DNA from: Flavobacteriaceae bacterium | GTDB taxonomy: Bacteria; Bacteroidota; Bacteroidia; Flavobacteriales; Flavobacteriaceae | DNA: 54,509 nucleotides | Direction of reading: 5' to 3' | Assembly: GCA_947457615.1 (NCBI GenBank) | Contig: CANGWK010000022.1 | Coordinates: 1 to 54,509, forward strand | Shown: in pieces, positions 16,188-25,394 of the stretch | Position numbering within the stretch: the stretch's first letter is position 1 | How the letters are laid out: each line of letters opens with the position of its first letter | Notes under the pieces: model-generated | What the model saw: the letters and a program-made list of their open reading frames with translations, nothing else | Told to the model about the DNA's origin: nothing | Databases searched by the model: none | Translations under genes and position numbers: made by a program

Positions 16188-17633
16188 ATGGAAAAGGAAA
16201 TTGATGAAACCTTACAAGGCCAAAGTTTGGTTTTAGAAAATAAAGCTGAAAACACCAAGAAACTTTATATAGAAAGTTATGGTTGCGCGATGAATTTTTC
16301 GGATAGTGAAGTCGTAGCCTCTATACTTTTAAACGAAGGTTACAATACTACTCAAGTTCTAGAAGAGGCAGATTTAGTATTGGTGAATACCTGTTCTATT
16401 CGAGATAAAGCCGAACAAACGGTTCGCAAACGACTTGAAAAATACAACGCGGTAAAACGAATTAACCCAAAGATGAAGGTTGGTGTTTTGGGCTGTATGG
16501 CGGAACGCTTGAAAGAAAAATTCCTCGAGGAAGAGAAAATTGTTGACTTGGTGGTTGGACCCGATGCGTATAAAGATTTGCCTAATTTATTGGCCGATGT
16601 GGAGGAAGGTCGTGATGCCATAAACGTATTATTATCTAAAGAAGAAACCTATGGCGATATTTCCCCTGTTCGATTAAACTCTAACGGTGTTTCAGCATTT
16701 GTCTCTATTACAAGAGGATGTGATAATATGTGTACGTTTTGCGTAGTTCCTTTTACTCGCGGTCGCGAAAGAAGCCGAGAACCACAAAGTATTATAAAAG
16801 AAATTCAAGATTTACAAAATACTGGTTATAAAGAAATAACCCTTTTAGGACAAAATGTAGACAGTTACCTTTGGTATGGTGGTGGCTTGAAAAAAGATTT
16901 TGATAAAGCATCGGAAATGCAAATTGCAACCGCAGTGAAATTCGAGCATTTACTGGAAATGGTTGCTAAAGGTTTTCCTAAAATGCGCATTCGTTTTTCT
17001 ACTTCCAATCCGCAGGACATGCACGAACCTGTTTTGCACGTTATTGCTAAATATCCTAATGTTTGCAAGCACATTCACTTGCCAGTGCAATCGGGAAGCG
17101 ATAAAATATTAGCAGCAATGAATCGTTTGCACACTAGAGAAGAATATAAAAATTTGATTGCTAGAATACGAACTATTATACCTGATGTTTGCATCACACA
17201 AGATATGATTGCTGGTTTTCCAACAGAAACGGAAGAAGACCATCAAGATACTTTATCACTAATGGAATATGTAAAATATAGTTTTGGATATATGTATGCC
17301 TATTCGGAAAGACCTGGCACAATGGCGGGCAGAAAAATGGAAGATGATGTTCTTGAGTCAACTAAAATGCGTCGTTTGCAAGAAATTGTAGACCTCCAAA
17401 GAATTCATAGTGCTTTTAGAACGCAAGAATTTCTTGGAAAAACAGTAGAGATATTGGTAGAAAAAACTTCTAAAAAATCAGAAAATGATTTATCTGGAAG
17501 GAACTCCCAAAGTATTACGGTGGTTTTTCCAAAAGAAAATTATAAAATTGGGGATTTCGTAAATGTAAAAATTACTAATTGCACTAGCGGAACTTTAATT
17601 GGAGAAGCAGTGGGATTGTCGGAAAGGAATTAA
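16188..17633 (+). CDS. miaB: tRNA-2-methylthio-N6-dimethylallyladenosine synthase
   Basis: 481 residues with the three parts of MiaB. An N-terminal methylthiotransferase domain carries Cys33, Cys69 and Cys103, which bind the auxiliary iron-sulfur cluster. A radical SAM domain has C178-x3-C182-x2-C185 in RGCDNMCTFC. A C-terminal TRAM domain (about 415-478) binds RNA. The enzyme adds a methylthio group to i6A37 of tRNAs that read codons starting with U. It has its own promoter at 16128-16159; the next genes follow after the GxxExxY unit. Confidence 0.96.
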   Translation: MEKEIDETLQGQSLVLENKAENTKKLYIESYGCAMNFSDSEVVASILLNEGYNTTQVLEEADLVLVNTCSIRDKAEQTVRKRLEKYNAVKRINPKMKVGVLGCMAERLKEKFLEEEKIVDLVVGPDAYKDLPNLLADVEEGRDAINVLLSKEETYGDISPVRLNSNGVSAFVSITRGCDNMCTFCVVPFTRGRERSREPQSIIKEIQDLQNTGYKEITLLGQNVDSYLWYGGGLKKDFDKASEMQIATAVKFEHLLEMVAKGFPKMRIRFSTSNPQDMHEPVLHVIAKYPNVCKHIHLPVQSGSDKILAAMNRLHTREEYKNLIARIRTIIPDVCITQDMIAGFPTETEEDHQDTLSLMEYVKYSFGYMYAYSERPGTMAGRKMEDDVLESTKMRRLQEIVDLQRIHSAFRTQEFLGKTVEILVEKTSKKSENDLSGRNSQSITVVFPKENYKIGDFVNVKITNCTSGTLIGEAVGLSERN

Positions 17634-17636
17634 AAG

Positions 17637-18221
17637 TAGCCACGAATTACAATAATTGACACAAATTTTTATGTTGTGAAATTGCACGAATTTTAATAAA
17701 TTAACATTCATGGAATTATATAAAAAAGAAGAATATTATAAAATTATTGGTTTATGTATGGAAGTTCACAATGTTCTTGGTGGTGGATTATTAGAATCCG
17801 TTTATAAAGAAGCACTTGAAATTGAATTTACAAATCACAAGATACCTTTTAGAAGGGAAAAAGAATTCATAATAGATTACAAAGGCTATACCTTAAATAA
17901 AAGGTTTTATGCCGATTTTGTTGTTTACGACAACATTATTTTAGAAGTGAAAGCAATAAAAATGTTAGTGGATGATAATATTGCTCAAACTTTAAATTAC
18001 ATGAATATTACTAAAAGCAAGTTGGAGATTTTAGCAAATTTTAGCCCAAAATCTCTTCATCACAAAAGAATAGTTTTATAAATAAAGCAAAAAATAAGCA
18101 CAATCCTATAAATAAATTAGTGTCAATTAGAGGTACTTGTGGTTTAAAAAGAGTGTCTGCATAAAATTAGTGAAATCCTATTAACAAACAGATTAGTGCC
18201 AATTTGTGGCATTCGTGGCTA
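17637..18221. mobile_element. 585-bp inverted-repeat-bounded unit carrying a GxxExxY gene
   Basis: The left end (17637-17661) and the reverse complement of the right end (18197-18221) match at 20 of 25 positions; the outer 11 are perfect (TAGCCACGAAT / ATTCGTGGCTA). The unit begins 4 nt after the miaB stop and ends 9 nt before the ATG of the sigma-54 activator, so it fills the whole gap between those two genes. It encodes only the GxxExxY protein and no transposase. No clear target duplication is visible. It may be a non-autonomous mobile or repeat-associated cassette. Confidence 0.5.
17710..18081 (+). CDS. GxxExxY family protein (PDDEXK nuclease-like)
   Basis: 123 residues. The family motif GxxExxY is present as GLLESVY (about 26-32), preceded by VHNVLGGG. 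Further on, YADFVV and IILEVKAIKML give the Asp and Glu-x-Lys expected of a PD-(D/E)xK nuclease-like fold. GxxExxY proteins occur in several copies in many genomes, often near repeats; their role is unproven. It lies inside a unit with 25-bp inverted-repeat ends. All the residues that define the family are intact. Confidence 0.85.
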   Translation: MELYKKEEYYKIIGLCMEVHNVLGGGLLESVYKEALEIEFTNHKIPFRREKEFIIDYKGYTLNKRFYADFVVYDNIILEVKAIKMLVDDNIAQTLNYMNITKSKLEILANFSPKSLHHKRIVL

Positions 18222-18225
18222 AAAA
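18102..18225 (+). repeat. Two imperfect direct repeats of about 50 bp
   Basis: A copy starting at 18102 (AATCCTATAAATAAATTAGT) and another at 18175 (AATCCTATTAACAAACAGAT) continue in parallel through TTAGTGtCAATT / TTAGTGcCAATT and CTTGTGG / ATTCGTGGC to an A run. The second copy contains the right inverted-repeat end of the GxxExxY unit. Confidence 0.55.
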
Positions 18226-18229
18226 AAAT

Positions 18230-19498
18230 ATGGAAACAGTACAAAACATAAAACAGCGGTTTGAAATTATAGGGAATGACCCTAAACTAAATCGTGCTGT
18301 AGAGAAAGCCATTCAGGTAGCTCCAACGGATATTTCGGTGTTAGTGGTTGGAGAAAGTGGTGTTGGAAAGGAAAGTATTCCTAAAATAATTCATGCGCTT
18401 TCCCACCGTAAACACGGAAAATATATTGCAGTTAACTGTGGCGCTATTCCTGAAGGCACTATTGATAGTGAACTTTTTGGGCATGAAAAAGGTTCGTTTA
18501 CAGGCGCAACATCCACTCGTGAAGGGTATTTTGAAGTGGCCGATGGCGGAACTATTTTCTTAGATGAAGTTGGCGAATTGCCGCTAACTACCCAAGTAAG
18601 ACTGCTTCGTGTTTTGGAAAATGGGGAATTCATAAAAGTTGGATCCTCGCAAGTGCAAAAAACTAATGTGCGAATTGTTGCTGCAACCAATGTCAATTTA
18701 TTTGATGCTATTGAAAAAGGAAAGTTTCGAGAAGATCTATATTACCGTTTGAGTACCGTAGATATTTTGCTGCCTCCGTTACGGGACAGAAAGGACGATA
18801 TCCATTTATTGTTTCGAAAGTTCTCTGCCGATTTTGCACACAAATACAAAATGCCCGCAATTAAACTGGAAGATCCTGCAATTAAATACCTTTTAGGATA
18901 CCGCTGGAGCGGAAATATTCGCCAACTTCGAAATGCTTCCGAACAGATTTCTGTACTAGAAACCAAGCGGGATATTTCTTTACAAACATTAATGTCCTAT
19001 TTGCCTCAAGACGGAAGTCATTTGCCAAGCGTTATCAGAGATAAGAAGAGTGAAAGCGATTTTTCTACCGAAAGAGATATTTTGTACAAAGTTCTTTTTG
19101 ATATGAAAAGTGATTTGAATGATTTGAAAAAACTAACCTTAGAACTGATGAAAAACGGCGCTAAAGTACAAGATATCAATCCTAATTTAGTTCAGAAAGT
19201 ATATGGAAAAAGAGAGGAAGAAACCTTTTTTGAAGAAGAACCAAGAAATTCAGTGCTTGTAAAAAAAGAAGAAGAGCAACAAAGTCAACAAGAAGAATTT
19301 GAAGAAGAGGAAGATGAAACCAACTATCTTTTGGCAGAAACGGTAGAGGAAGAAGAAACTTTAAGCCTTGAAGCCAAAGAAATCGAATTAATCAAGAAAT
19401 CTTTAGAACGCAACAAAGGTAAACGAAAATTGGCTGCTGATGAACTCGGAATTTCTGAAAGAACGCTATACCGAAAAATAAAACAATACGATTTGTAA
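18230..19498 (+). CDS. Sigma-54-dependent activator without a sensor domain
   Basis: 422 residues from the ATG at 18230. An in-frame GTG at 18206 lies inside the flanking repeat and is rejected. The protein starts directly with the AAA+ domain: Walker A GESGVGKE (41-48), the sigma-54 contact loop GSFTGA (88-93), Walker B IFLDE, and sensor/arginine segments. There is no receiver, PAS or GAF domain. A Gln/Glu-rich acidic linker (about 320-375) precedes a Fis-type helix-turn-helix (LAADELGISERTLYRKI). Predicted to bind upstream sites and activate RNA polymerase with sigma-54. Located between the GxxExxY unit and lptE. Confidence 0.93.
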   Translation: METVQNIKQRFEIIGNDPKLNRAVEKAIQVAPTDISVLVVGESGVGKESIPKIIHALSHRKHGKYIAVNCGAIPEGTIDSELFGHEKGSFTGATSTREGYFEVADGGTIFLDEVGELPLTTQVRLLRVLENGEFIKVGSSQVQKTNVRIVAATNVNLFDAIEKGKFREDLYYRLSTVDILLPPLRDRKDDIHLLFRKFSADFAHKYKMPAIKLEDPAIKYLLGYRWSGNIRQLRNASEQISVLETKRDISLQTLMSYLPQDGSHLPSVIRDKKSESDFSTERDILYKVLFDMKSDLNDLKKLTLELMKNGAKVQDINPNLVQKVYGKREEETFFEEEPRNSVLVKKEEEQQSQQEEFEEEEDETNYLLAETVEEEETLSLEAKEIELIKKSLERNKGKRKLAADELGISERTLYRKIKQYDL

Positions 19499-19527
19499 TT
19501 AATTATTAATTGATAATTAGAAAATAA

Positions 19528-19535
19528 TATCTTTG
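19528..19535 (+). promoter_or_regulatory. -7 box TATCTTTG of lptE
   Basis: TATCTTTG fits TAnnTTTG. The TTG at its end is in frame with lptE but is better explained as promoter, leaving the ATG at 19551 as the start. No well-spaced -33 TTG was found. Confidence 0.4.
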
Positions 19536-19550
19536 ACTTTTAATTTTCCA

Positions 19551-20054
19551 ATGAACAAACTCAAAAATCTAATAGTAATTCTTTTGTCTATAACTTTAAA
19601 TAGTTGTGGCGCCTACAATTTTACAGGAACTGGGAAAATTGATTCTAAAACATTTCAAGTGAACTATTTTCAAAATAATTCGCCTTTGGTTCAACCCGGA
19701 ATTGAGCGAACTTTTACCTTAAAATTGCAAGATATTATTCAAAATCAAACGAACCTTAACTTGGTTCGTACCAATGGAGATTTGACTTACGAAGGAGAAA
19801 TTACAAATTACACAATTACTCCGATGGCTGCTACTGCCGATTTAACCGCAGCACAAAACAGACTATCAATAACAATAAATGTTCGGTATACCAATAAAAA
19901 TAAAGAAACCGATAATTTTGAAAAACCATTTTCATTTTATTACGATTATCCTGGTGCCCAACAATTGATAGGTTCCTCTTTAACATCTGCTTTAGACGTA
20001 ATTTTTGAACGAATTACACAAGATGTTTTCAATGAATCACTTGCAAAATGGTAA
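19551..20054 (+). CDS. lptE: LptE-like LPS-assembly lipoprotein
   Basis: 167 residues from the ATG at 19551. A lipoprotein signal (MNKLKNLIVILLSITLNSC) ends in a lipid-acceptor Cys followed by GAYNFTG, the usual start of Bacteroidetes LptE. Further on, a QNRLSITINVRYTNK strand and a C-terminal DVIFERITQDVFNESLAKW match the family. LptE plugs the LptD barrel that places lipopolysaccharide in the outer membrane. The order activator-lptE-TPR-secG is compact, but promoter-like boxes lie before lptE and before the TPR gene. Confidence 0.85.
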   Translation: MNKLKNLIVILLSITLNSCGAYNFTGTGKIDSKTFQVNYFQNNSPLVQPGIERTFTLKLQDIIQNQTNLNLVRTNGDLTYEGEITNYTITPMAATADLTAAQNRLSITINVRYTNKNKETDNFEKPFSFYYDYPGAQQLIGSSLTSALDVIFERITQDVFNESLAKW

Positions 20055-20074
20055 TTTAGAAAATGATACATTTG
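20041..20074 (+). promoter_or_regulatory. Promoter of the TPR-like gene
   Basis: TTG at 20041-20043 and TACATTTG at 20067-20074 are 23 nt apart. The -33 part lies inside the end of lptE. Transcription would start near 20080, about 19 nt before the TTG start codon at 20099. Confidence 0.45.
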
Positions 20075-20098
20075 CAAATTATTTAACAAAAACAAAAA

Positions 20099-20914
20099 TT
20101 GAACGTAACTGATTTTACATATATAATAAACAAACCGGATGCCATTAATGAGCGCCATAATATTGCTTTGGAAAAAATAATGGAAGAATTTCCTTATTTT
20201 CAAAGCGCTAAGGTGTTGCGATTAAAACATTTATATAATCAGGATAGTTTTAAATACAACTATGCATTAAAAGTTGCTGCAGCCTTTACAACCGATAGAA
20301 GTATTTTATTTGATTTTATTACTTCTGATTCTTTTGTAACGGTACAAAATGGACTTTATGATAAAAAAGTTGCCGAATTATTAAACATTGATGTAGTTGG
20401 AAGTGAACATATAGTAGCTCCAATAACCATTGAAACTATCAATTCTTTAGAGCAATCTATATTATCTTCAATAGCACAAGCAGAACCAATATCAGAGAAT
20501 CTTGAAGAAAAACTCGAAATTGGAAAACCGTTAGAATTCAATAGTAATGAAAAACACTCTTTTCAAGAATGGTTACAATTATCTCGATTAAAACCTATTG
20601 AAAGAAAAGAAATCCCTTTGAAAGAGGATCTTGAAAAAAAGAAAAAATTAGACATTATCGATAAATTTATTTCAACTAATCCTAAGATACCTCCCATAAC
20701 TAAAGACATTACAACTTCAAACTTTATTCCAAAAGAAGAAGACAAATCCTACTTAATGACGGAAACTTTAGCTAAAGTTTATCTAGAACAAAAAAAATAT
20801 TCTAAGGCAATTCAAGCTTATGAAATATTAATTTTGAAATATCCAGAAAAAAGTAGTTTATTTGCAGACCGAATTTTAGATATAAAAAATTTACAACAAA
20901 ACAATAATAATTAA
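20099..20914 (+). CDS. Tetratricopeptide-like protein between lptE and secG
   Basis: 271 residues beginning at TTG. The segment it adds (NVTDFTYIINKPD) looks like real protein, and the next ATG would cut 28 residues. The N-terminus carries MEEFPYFQSAKVLRLKHLYN, and the C-terminus carries one TPR-like helix pair, MTETLAKVYLEQKKYSKAIQ followed by AYEILILKYPEKSSLFADRI. The middle is charged and low in complexity. No signal peptide, so probably cytoplasmic. Its stop is 3 nt before secG, which suggests co-transcription. Function unknown; TPR motifs usually bind proteins. Confidence 0.75.
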   Translation: MNVTDFTYIINKPDAINERHNIALEKIMEEFPYFQSAKVLRLKHLYNQDSFKYNYALKVAAAFTTDRSILFDFITSDSFVTVQNGLYDKKVAELLNIDVVGSEHIVAPITIETINSLEQSILSSIAQAEPISENLEEKLEIGKPLEFNSNEKHSFQEWLQLSRLKPIERKEIPLKEDLEKKKKLDIIDKFISTNPKIPPITKDITTSNFIPKEEDKSYLMTETLAKVYLEQKKYSKAIQAYEILILKYPEKSSLFADRILDIKNLQQNNNN

Positions 20915-20917
20915 GCA

Positions 20918-21268
20918 ATGAGCACATTTTCAATTTTTTTAGTATTAATAACAATCGTTTGTTTTTTACTAATTATCGTTATCATGGTACAAAATCCTAA
21001 AGGAGGCGGTTTATCCTCTTCATTGGGTGGATCTACTCAAATGGGTGGTGTACAAAAAACTACTGACTTTTTAGACAAAAGCACATGGGTATTAGCAGGG
21101 GCATTAATCGTTTTAGTATTGTTATCAAGCTTGAGTTTTTCTGGTAGCTTAAGTGATAATAATAAAATAATTGATTCATCTCAATCAGCTACTCCAAAAA
21201 CAACTGAAAAAACTGCTCCTGCTGCTCCAAAGCCAGCACCTACAAAGGCTCCAGCTCCATCAAAATAA
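20918..21268 (+). CDS. secG: Preprotein translocase subunit SecG
   Basis: 116 residues with two membrane helices (about 2-22 and 55-75). Between them is the SecG hallmark VQNPKGGGLSSSLGGSTQMGG. The C-terminus is an Ala/Pro/Lys-rich tail common in Bacteroidetes SecG. SecG is the small accessory subunit of the SecYEG channel in the inner membrane. It is translated 3 nt after the TPR-like gene and followed by a strong terminator. Confidence 0.95.
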   Translation: MSTFSIFLVLITIVCFLLIIVIMVQNPKGGGLSSSLGGSTQMGGVQKTTDFLDKSTWVLAGALIVLVLLSSLSFSGSLSDNNKIIDSSQSATPKTTEKTAPAAPKPAPTKAPAPSK

Positions 21269-21292
21269 TAAAGAAATATACATTTATCTCAT

Positions 21293-21318
21293 AATCCCGA
21301 TTTTTTCGGGATTTTTTT
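21293..21318 (+). terminator. Rho-independent terminator after secG
   Basis: AATCCCGA and TCGGGATT form a perfect 8-bp stem with a TTTTT loop and a T run. It lies 24 nt after the secG stop. Confidence 0.92.
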
Positions 21319-21393
21319 ATGTCTCAATTCTAATAATTTACTTCTTCTAATTATTAATGTACAACAACACTTGTGTGCCTTTTTGTATATTTA

Positions 21394-21433
21394 CTGAAAA
21401 ATTGGCAGATTTAGAGTAGTGGCACAATTTGTG
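21394..21433 (+). promoter_or_regulatory. groESL control region with CTG-N5-TTG-N-CAG element
   Basis: CTGAAAAATTGGCAG (21394-21408) has the same CTG...TTG...CAG layout as the element before miaB. Its TTG (21402-21404) is 19 nt before ACAATTTG (21424-21431), a partial -7 box. This suggests a heat-shock or stress operator covering the -33 box. TGGCAC at 21420-21425 recalls a sigma-54 -24 box, but no GC follows at the needed spacing. No CIRCE element was found. Confidence 0.4.
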
Positions 21434-21480
21434 AATAAAATTTAAAGAATATTATCAATTAAATACTTAAAATATTAGTT

Positions 21481-21756
21481 ATGGCATTAAACATTAAACC
21501 ACTATCCGACAGAGTAATTGTGGAACCAGCTGCTGCCGAAACGCAAACAGCTTCTGGGATTATTATTCCTGATACAGCAAAAGAAAAACCACAAAAAGGA
21601 ACAGTACTTGCAGTTGGAAATGGAAAAAAAGACGAACCTATGACAGTGAAAGTTGGTGATACTGTCCTTTACGGAAAATATGCTGGAACCGACTTAAAAT
21701 TAGACGGAAAAGATTATCTAATTATGAGAGAAGACGATATTCTTGCAATTATTTAG
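21481..21756 (+). CDS. groES: Co-chaperonin GroES
   Basis: 91 residues, close to the usual length. It starts [13 protein letters not shown] and contains the mobile loop that binds GroEL ([19 protein letters not shown]), then GTVLAVGNG and the closing EDDILAII. GroES caps the GroEL ring and allows protein folding inside. It is 101 nt upstream of groEL, a gap that holds a short tandem duplication and a piece of interspersed repeat. Confidence 0.97.
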   Translation: MALNIKPLSDRVIVEPAAAETQTASGIIIPDTAKEKPQKGTVLAVGNGKKDEPMTVKVGDTVLYGKYAGTDLKLDGKDYLIMREDDILAII

Positions 21757-21794
21757 CGATAATTTTCTTCCCCAGTTAGAATCGGTGGTTTTGG

Positions 21795-23486
<1,692 letters not shown>

Positions 23487-23540
23487 CATTTAAGTACGAG
23501 GTTGGAAATACTAAGTGCGAAACAGAATATTCTAAAATAG

Positions 23541-23575
23541 AAAATCCGCTAATCTAATGATTAAGCGGATTTTTG
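23541..23575. terminator. Terminator after groEL, left copy of a duplicated hairpin
   Basis: AAAATCCGCTAATC and GATTAAGCGGATTTTT form a stem with one bulged base. It can serve groEL (plus) and the ParE pseudogene (minus). About 40 bp here are nearly identical to the hairpin at 24194-24235. Confidence 0.8.
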
Positions 23576-23605
23576 TATTTAGAAAAAATGTTTATTTATT
23601 AATTT

Positions 23606-23881
23606 TTAAAAATCTTGTCTTCCAATGATTGTAATAATTTCGATGTTTAAATTATTAATATTGAAATAAATGGTGTCCACACCACAAACGCAGAATCGTT
23701 CTGCATTTTTATAATTTAAAACAACTGGAAACATAAAAGGATTGGAAGCAATTTTGTCAAAACAATCATGAAGCATAAATAGATATTTATCTGCTTGTGT
23801 TTCACCAAACCGATAAACTCAGAATTTATAAATTCTCCACACATCTTGTTTGGCTTCACGAGTCAAAAAATAATCATACAT
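23606..23881 (-). pseudogene. ParE/RelE-family toxin with a premature stop
   Basis: The frame from the ATG at 23881 to the stop at 23606 is 92 codons and reads as a ParE toxin: YFLTREAKQDVWRIYKF, [stop], VYRFGETQADKYLFMLHDCF, then NPFMFPVV, ERFCVCGVDTIYF and EIITIIGRQDF. Codon 21 (23821-23819) is TGA where relatives usually have Gly, which is one base change from GGA. The rest is in frame without gaps. The start overlaps the antitoxin end (ATGTATGA), the normal arrangement. The toxin is therefore probably dead, recently so, unless this is a sequencing error. Confidence 0.85.
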
Positions 23882-24119
23882 TTTTTATCCTTTTTTTAAA
23901 CTCGGCAAGAATTTCTTCTTTCGTTTGTTTCTCAGCAAATCCACTTTTTATTCCTTTATCAATTTTTGCTTGAACAAATTCATGGTATGCATCTCGCTCC
24001 CTGGCTTGTTTAATTAGATAGTTAACGGCTTCACTTTTACTTGTAAATTCTTCTTCGGCTACTTGTGCTTTTAGCCATTCATCATTTTGCTTGGCTAACG
24101 TGATACTTTGTCGAGTCAT
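23874..24119 (-). CDS. ParD-family ribbon-helix-helix antitoxin
   Basis: 81 residues. The N-terminus (MTRQSITLAKQNDEWLKAQV, then SKSEAVNYLIKQARER) is the ribbon-helix-helix DNA-binding and dimer region. The C-terminal half (about 45-81) is charged and is the part that would wrap the toxin. It overlaps the toxin pseudogene by 8 nt. A perfect 22-bp palindrome lies 14 nt upstream of its start, as expected for self-repression. The antitoxin frame is intact while the toxin carries a stop. Confidence 0.88.
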   Translation of the reverse strand: MTRQSITLAKQNDEWLKAQVAEEEFTSKSEAVNYLIKQARERDAYHEFVQAKIDKGIKSGFAEKQTKEEILAEFKKRIKNV

Positions 24120-24132
24120 AACTATAATTTTA

Positions 24133-24154
24133 ATTGGTGTAAATTTACACCAAT
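24133..24154. promoter_or_regulatory. 22-bp palindromic operator of parD
   Basis: A perfect palindrome, ATTGGTGTAAA joined to its own reverse complement, covers 24133-24154. The minus-strand TAAATTTA inside it resembles a -7 box. It lies 14-35 nt before the parD start, where ParD-type antitoxins bind. Confidence 0.75.
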
Positions 24155-24193
24155 ATTTTGAATTTATTGAAATATAATCAAAATCTCTTAAAA

Positions 24194-24235
24194 TGCAAAA
24201 ATCCGCTTAATCAAATGATTAAGCGGATTTTTGCA
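24194..24235. terminator. Bidirectional terminator, right copy of the duplicated hairpin
   Basis: A perfect 19-bp stem (TGCAAAAATCCGCTTAATC and its complement) closes an AAAT loop, with T runs on both strands. It lies 17 nt after the dedA stop. It matches the hairpin at 23541-23575 over about 40 bp with only a few changes. Confidence 0.88.
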
Positions 24236-24252
24236 TTTTAATAAATTAGGGG

Positions 24253-24921
24253 TTACTTTCTTTTTTTAATTAATTTCATTACTACTGGAACAGTTGTAAT
24301 TAAGATAATTCCGATTACAATAATTTCAATGTAATGTTTTAAATCAATATGAAACTGTGTTAAAAACAACTCATAAAGGTAATGCCCTGCAAAGATCATG
24401 GAAAACGACCAAAGTATTGATCCAAGAATATTATAGATCATAAATTTCTTTTTATCCATTTCAACAATACCAGCAATCACTGGCGCAAAGGTTCTAACTA
24501 TTGGTAAAAATCGAGCAAAAACAATTGCTTTACTTCCGTATTTATCAAAAAAATCTTTAGATTGCAATAAATATTTTTTCTTATAGAAAAAAGAGTCTTC
24601 CTTTTTATATAGATAGGAACCACTTTTAACACCTACCCAATACCCCACCATATTCCCTAAAATACCCATAAGAGAAATCAAAGCGGCCAATAAAGTAACA
24701 TTGATAAATCCGTTTCCAGTAGATATTTCTTTCATCAAGGACTCACTATATATTCCGCAAAGGAAAAGCAAGCTATCCCCCGGAAGAAAAAATCCTGCTA
24801 GCAGACCAGTTTCTGCAAAAACAATAAAAAGAACTACATACAATCCTATTTTTATCCCTCCAATTTGTAATAATATGTAGAATTCAGGATTTAAAAGTTG
24901 TTTCCAATCAAAATGATTCAT
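24253..24921 (-). CDS. DedA family membrane protein
   Basis: 222 residues. It has the DedA/SNARE-associated pattern: ETGLLAGFFLPGDSLLFLCG in the first helical hairpin, GNMVGYWVGVKSG, and FARFLPIVRTFAPVIAGIVEMDKKKF with the conserved Arg residues. About five membrane segments. DedA proteins are involved in membrane lipid flipping and envelope integrity; some are undecaprenyl-phosphate or phosphatidylethanolamine translocases. The exact substrate here is not known. It ends in the strong hairpin at 24194-24235. Confidence 0.92.
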   Translation of the reverse strand: MNHFDWKQLLNPEFYILLQIGGIKIGLYVVLFIVFAETGLLAGFFLPGDSLLFLCGIYSESLMKEISTGNGFINVTLLAALISLMGILGNMVGYWVGVKSGSYLYKKEDSFFYKKKYLLQSKDFFDKYGSKAIVFARFLPIVRTFAPVIAGIVEMDKKKFMIYNILGSILWSFSMIFAGHYLYELFLTQFHIDLKHYIEIIVIGIILITTVPVVMKLIKKRK

Positions 24922-24946
24922 AATTGTTTTTCGTATTTTATAATTT

Positions 24947-24976
24947 CGTGAAAGTAATTATTATTACTCTTTCACG
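24947..24976 (-). other. Stem-loop between the HMA gene and dedA
   Basis: CGTGAAAGTAAT and ATTACTCTTTCACG pair with a 2-nt bulge. It starts 12 nt after the HMA gene's stop but lacks a T run on the minus strand. It could protect the mRNA end or act as a processing site. Confidence 0.45.
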
Positions 24977-24988
24977 CAATATATATAT

Positions 24989-25330
24989 TTATTTTCTTTC
25001 GTATTGGCAACATCCATGCAAATTAGCATACGTTTCATCCGAAGCTTTCACTTCATCGGTATCATGACCAATTTTAGCAACTACTTTTTTTACATCCAAA
25101 AGGGTTACTTTTTCTTCGTTCAAAATCAAACTTAGTTGGTGCGTATCCATATCCCAAACAGCAGATTTTACTCCCGCAACAGAGAATGCGGCTTTTTCAA
25201 TCCGTTTTTTACAGAGGCCACAATTGCCATTTACCTCAGTGGTATAATTAGCATTTTTATTTTTTTTGTCTTGCCCTTGAGCAGAAAAGGTTACCACTAG
25301 TAACAACATTCCGAATAGTATATTTTTCAT
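24989..25330 (-). CDS. Secreted heavy-metal-associated (HMA) domain protein
   Basis: 113 residues with a signal peptide (hydrophobic residues about 4-18, ending AQGQ). It is a single HMA fold of the copper-chaperone type. The metal-binding motif is CGLC (Cys37, Cys40), where most family members have C-x-x-C after Met. GCC near the C-terminus could add ligands. Its periplasmic location and its place after a TonB-dependent receptor and an HYC_CC_PP protein suggest it takes up or buffers a metal such as copper. The gap to the receptor gene is 64 nt. Confidence 0.85.
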   Translation of the reverse strand: MKNILFGMLLLVVTFSAQGQDKKNKNANYTTEVNGNCGLCKKRIEKAAFSVAGVKSAVWDMDTHQLSLILNEEKVTLLDVKKVVAKIGHDTDEVKASDETYANLHGCCQYERK

Positions 25331-25394
25331 TTTTTATTTTATTATTGATTTTTAATATTGTAATTGCTATTGATTTTGCTCTTGTTATTTAATT

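Noticed and set aside
18206..18229. GTG start for the sigma-54 activator
   Set aside because: The eight added codons are the right inverted-repeat end of the GxxExxY unit; the ATG at 18230 is the natural start.
19533..19550. TTG start for lptE
   Set aside because: The TTG is the end of the -7 box TATCTTTG, and the lipoprotein signal begins at the ATG at 19551.
21420..21433. Sigma-54 promoter before groES
   Set aside because: TGGCAC fits a -24 box, but ten bases after GG there is GA, not GC, and no TTGC follows at the right place. The sigma-70-like spacing fits better.
23819..23821. TGA in the ParE frame as selenocysteine or programmed read-through
   Set aside because: Relatives have Gly here, no selenocysteine element is visible, and a single base change explains it.
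24947..24976. Rho-independent terminator after the HMA gene
   Set aside because: The stem is good, but no T run follows on the minus strand.
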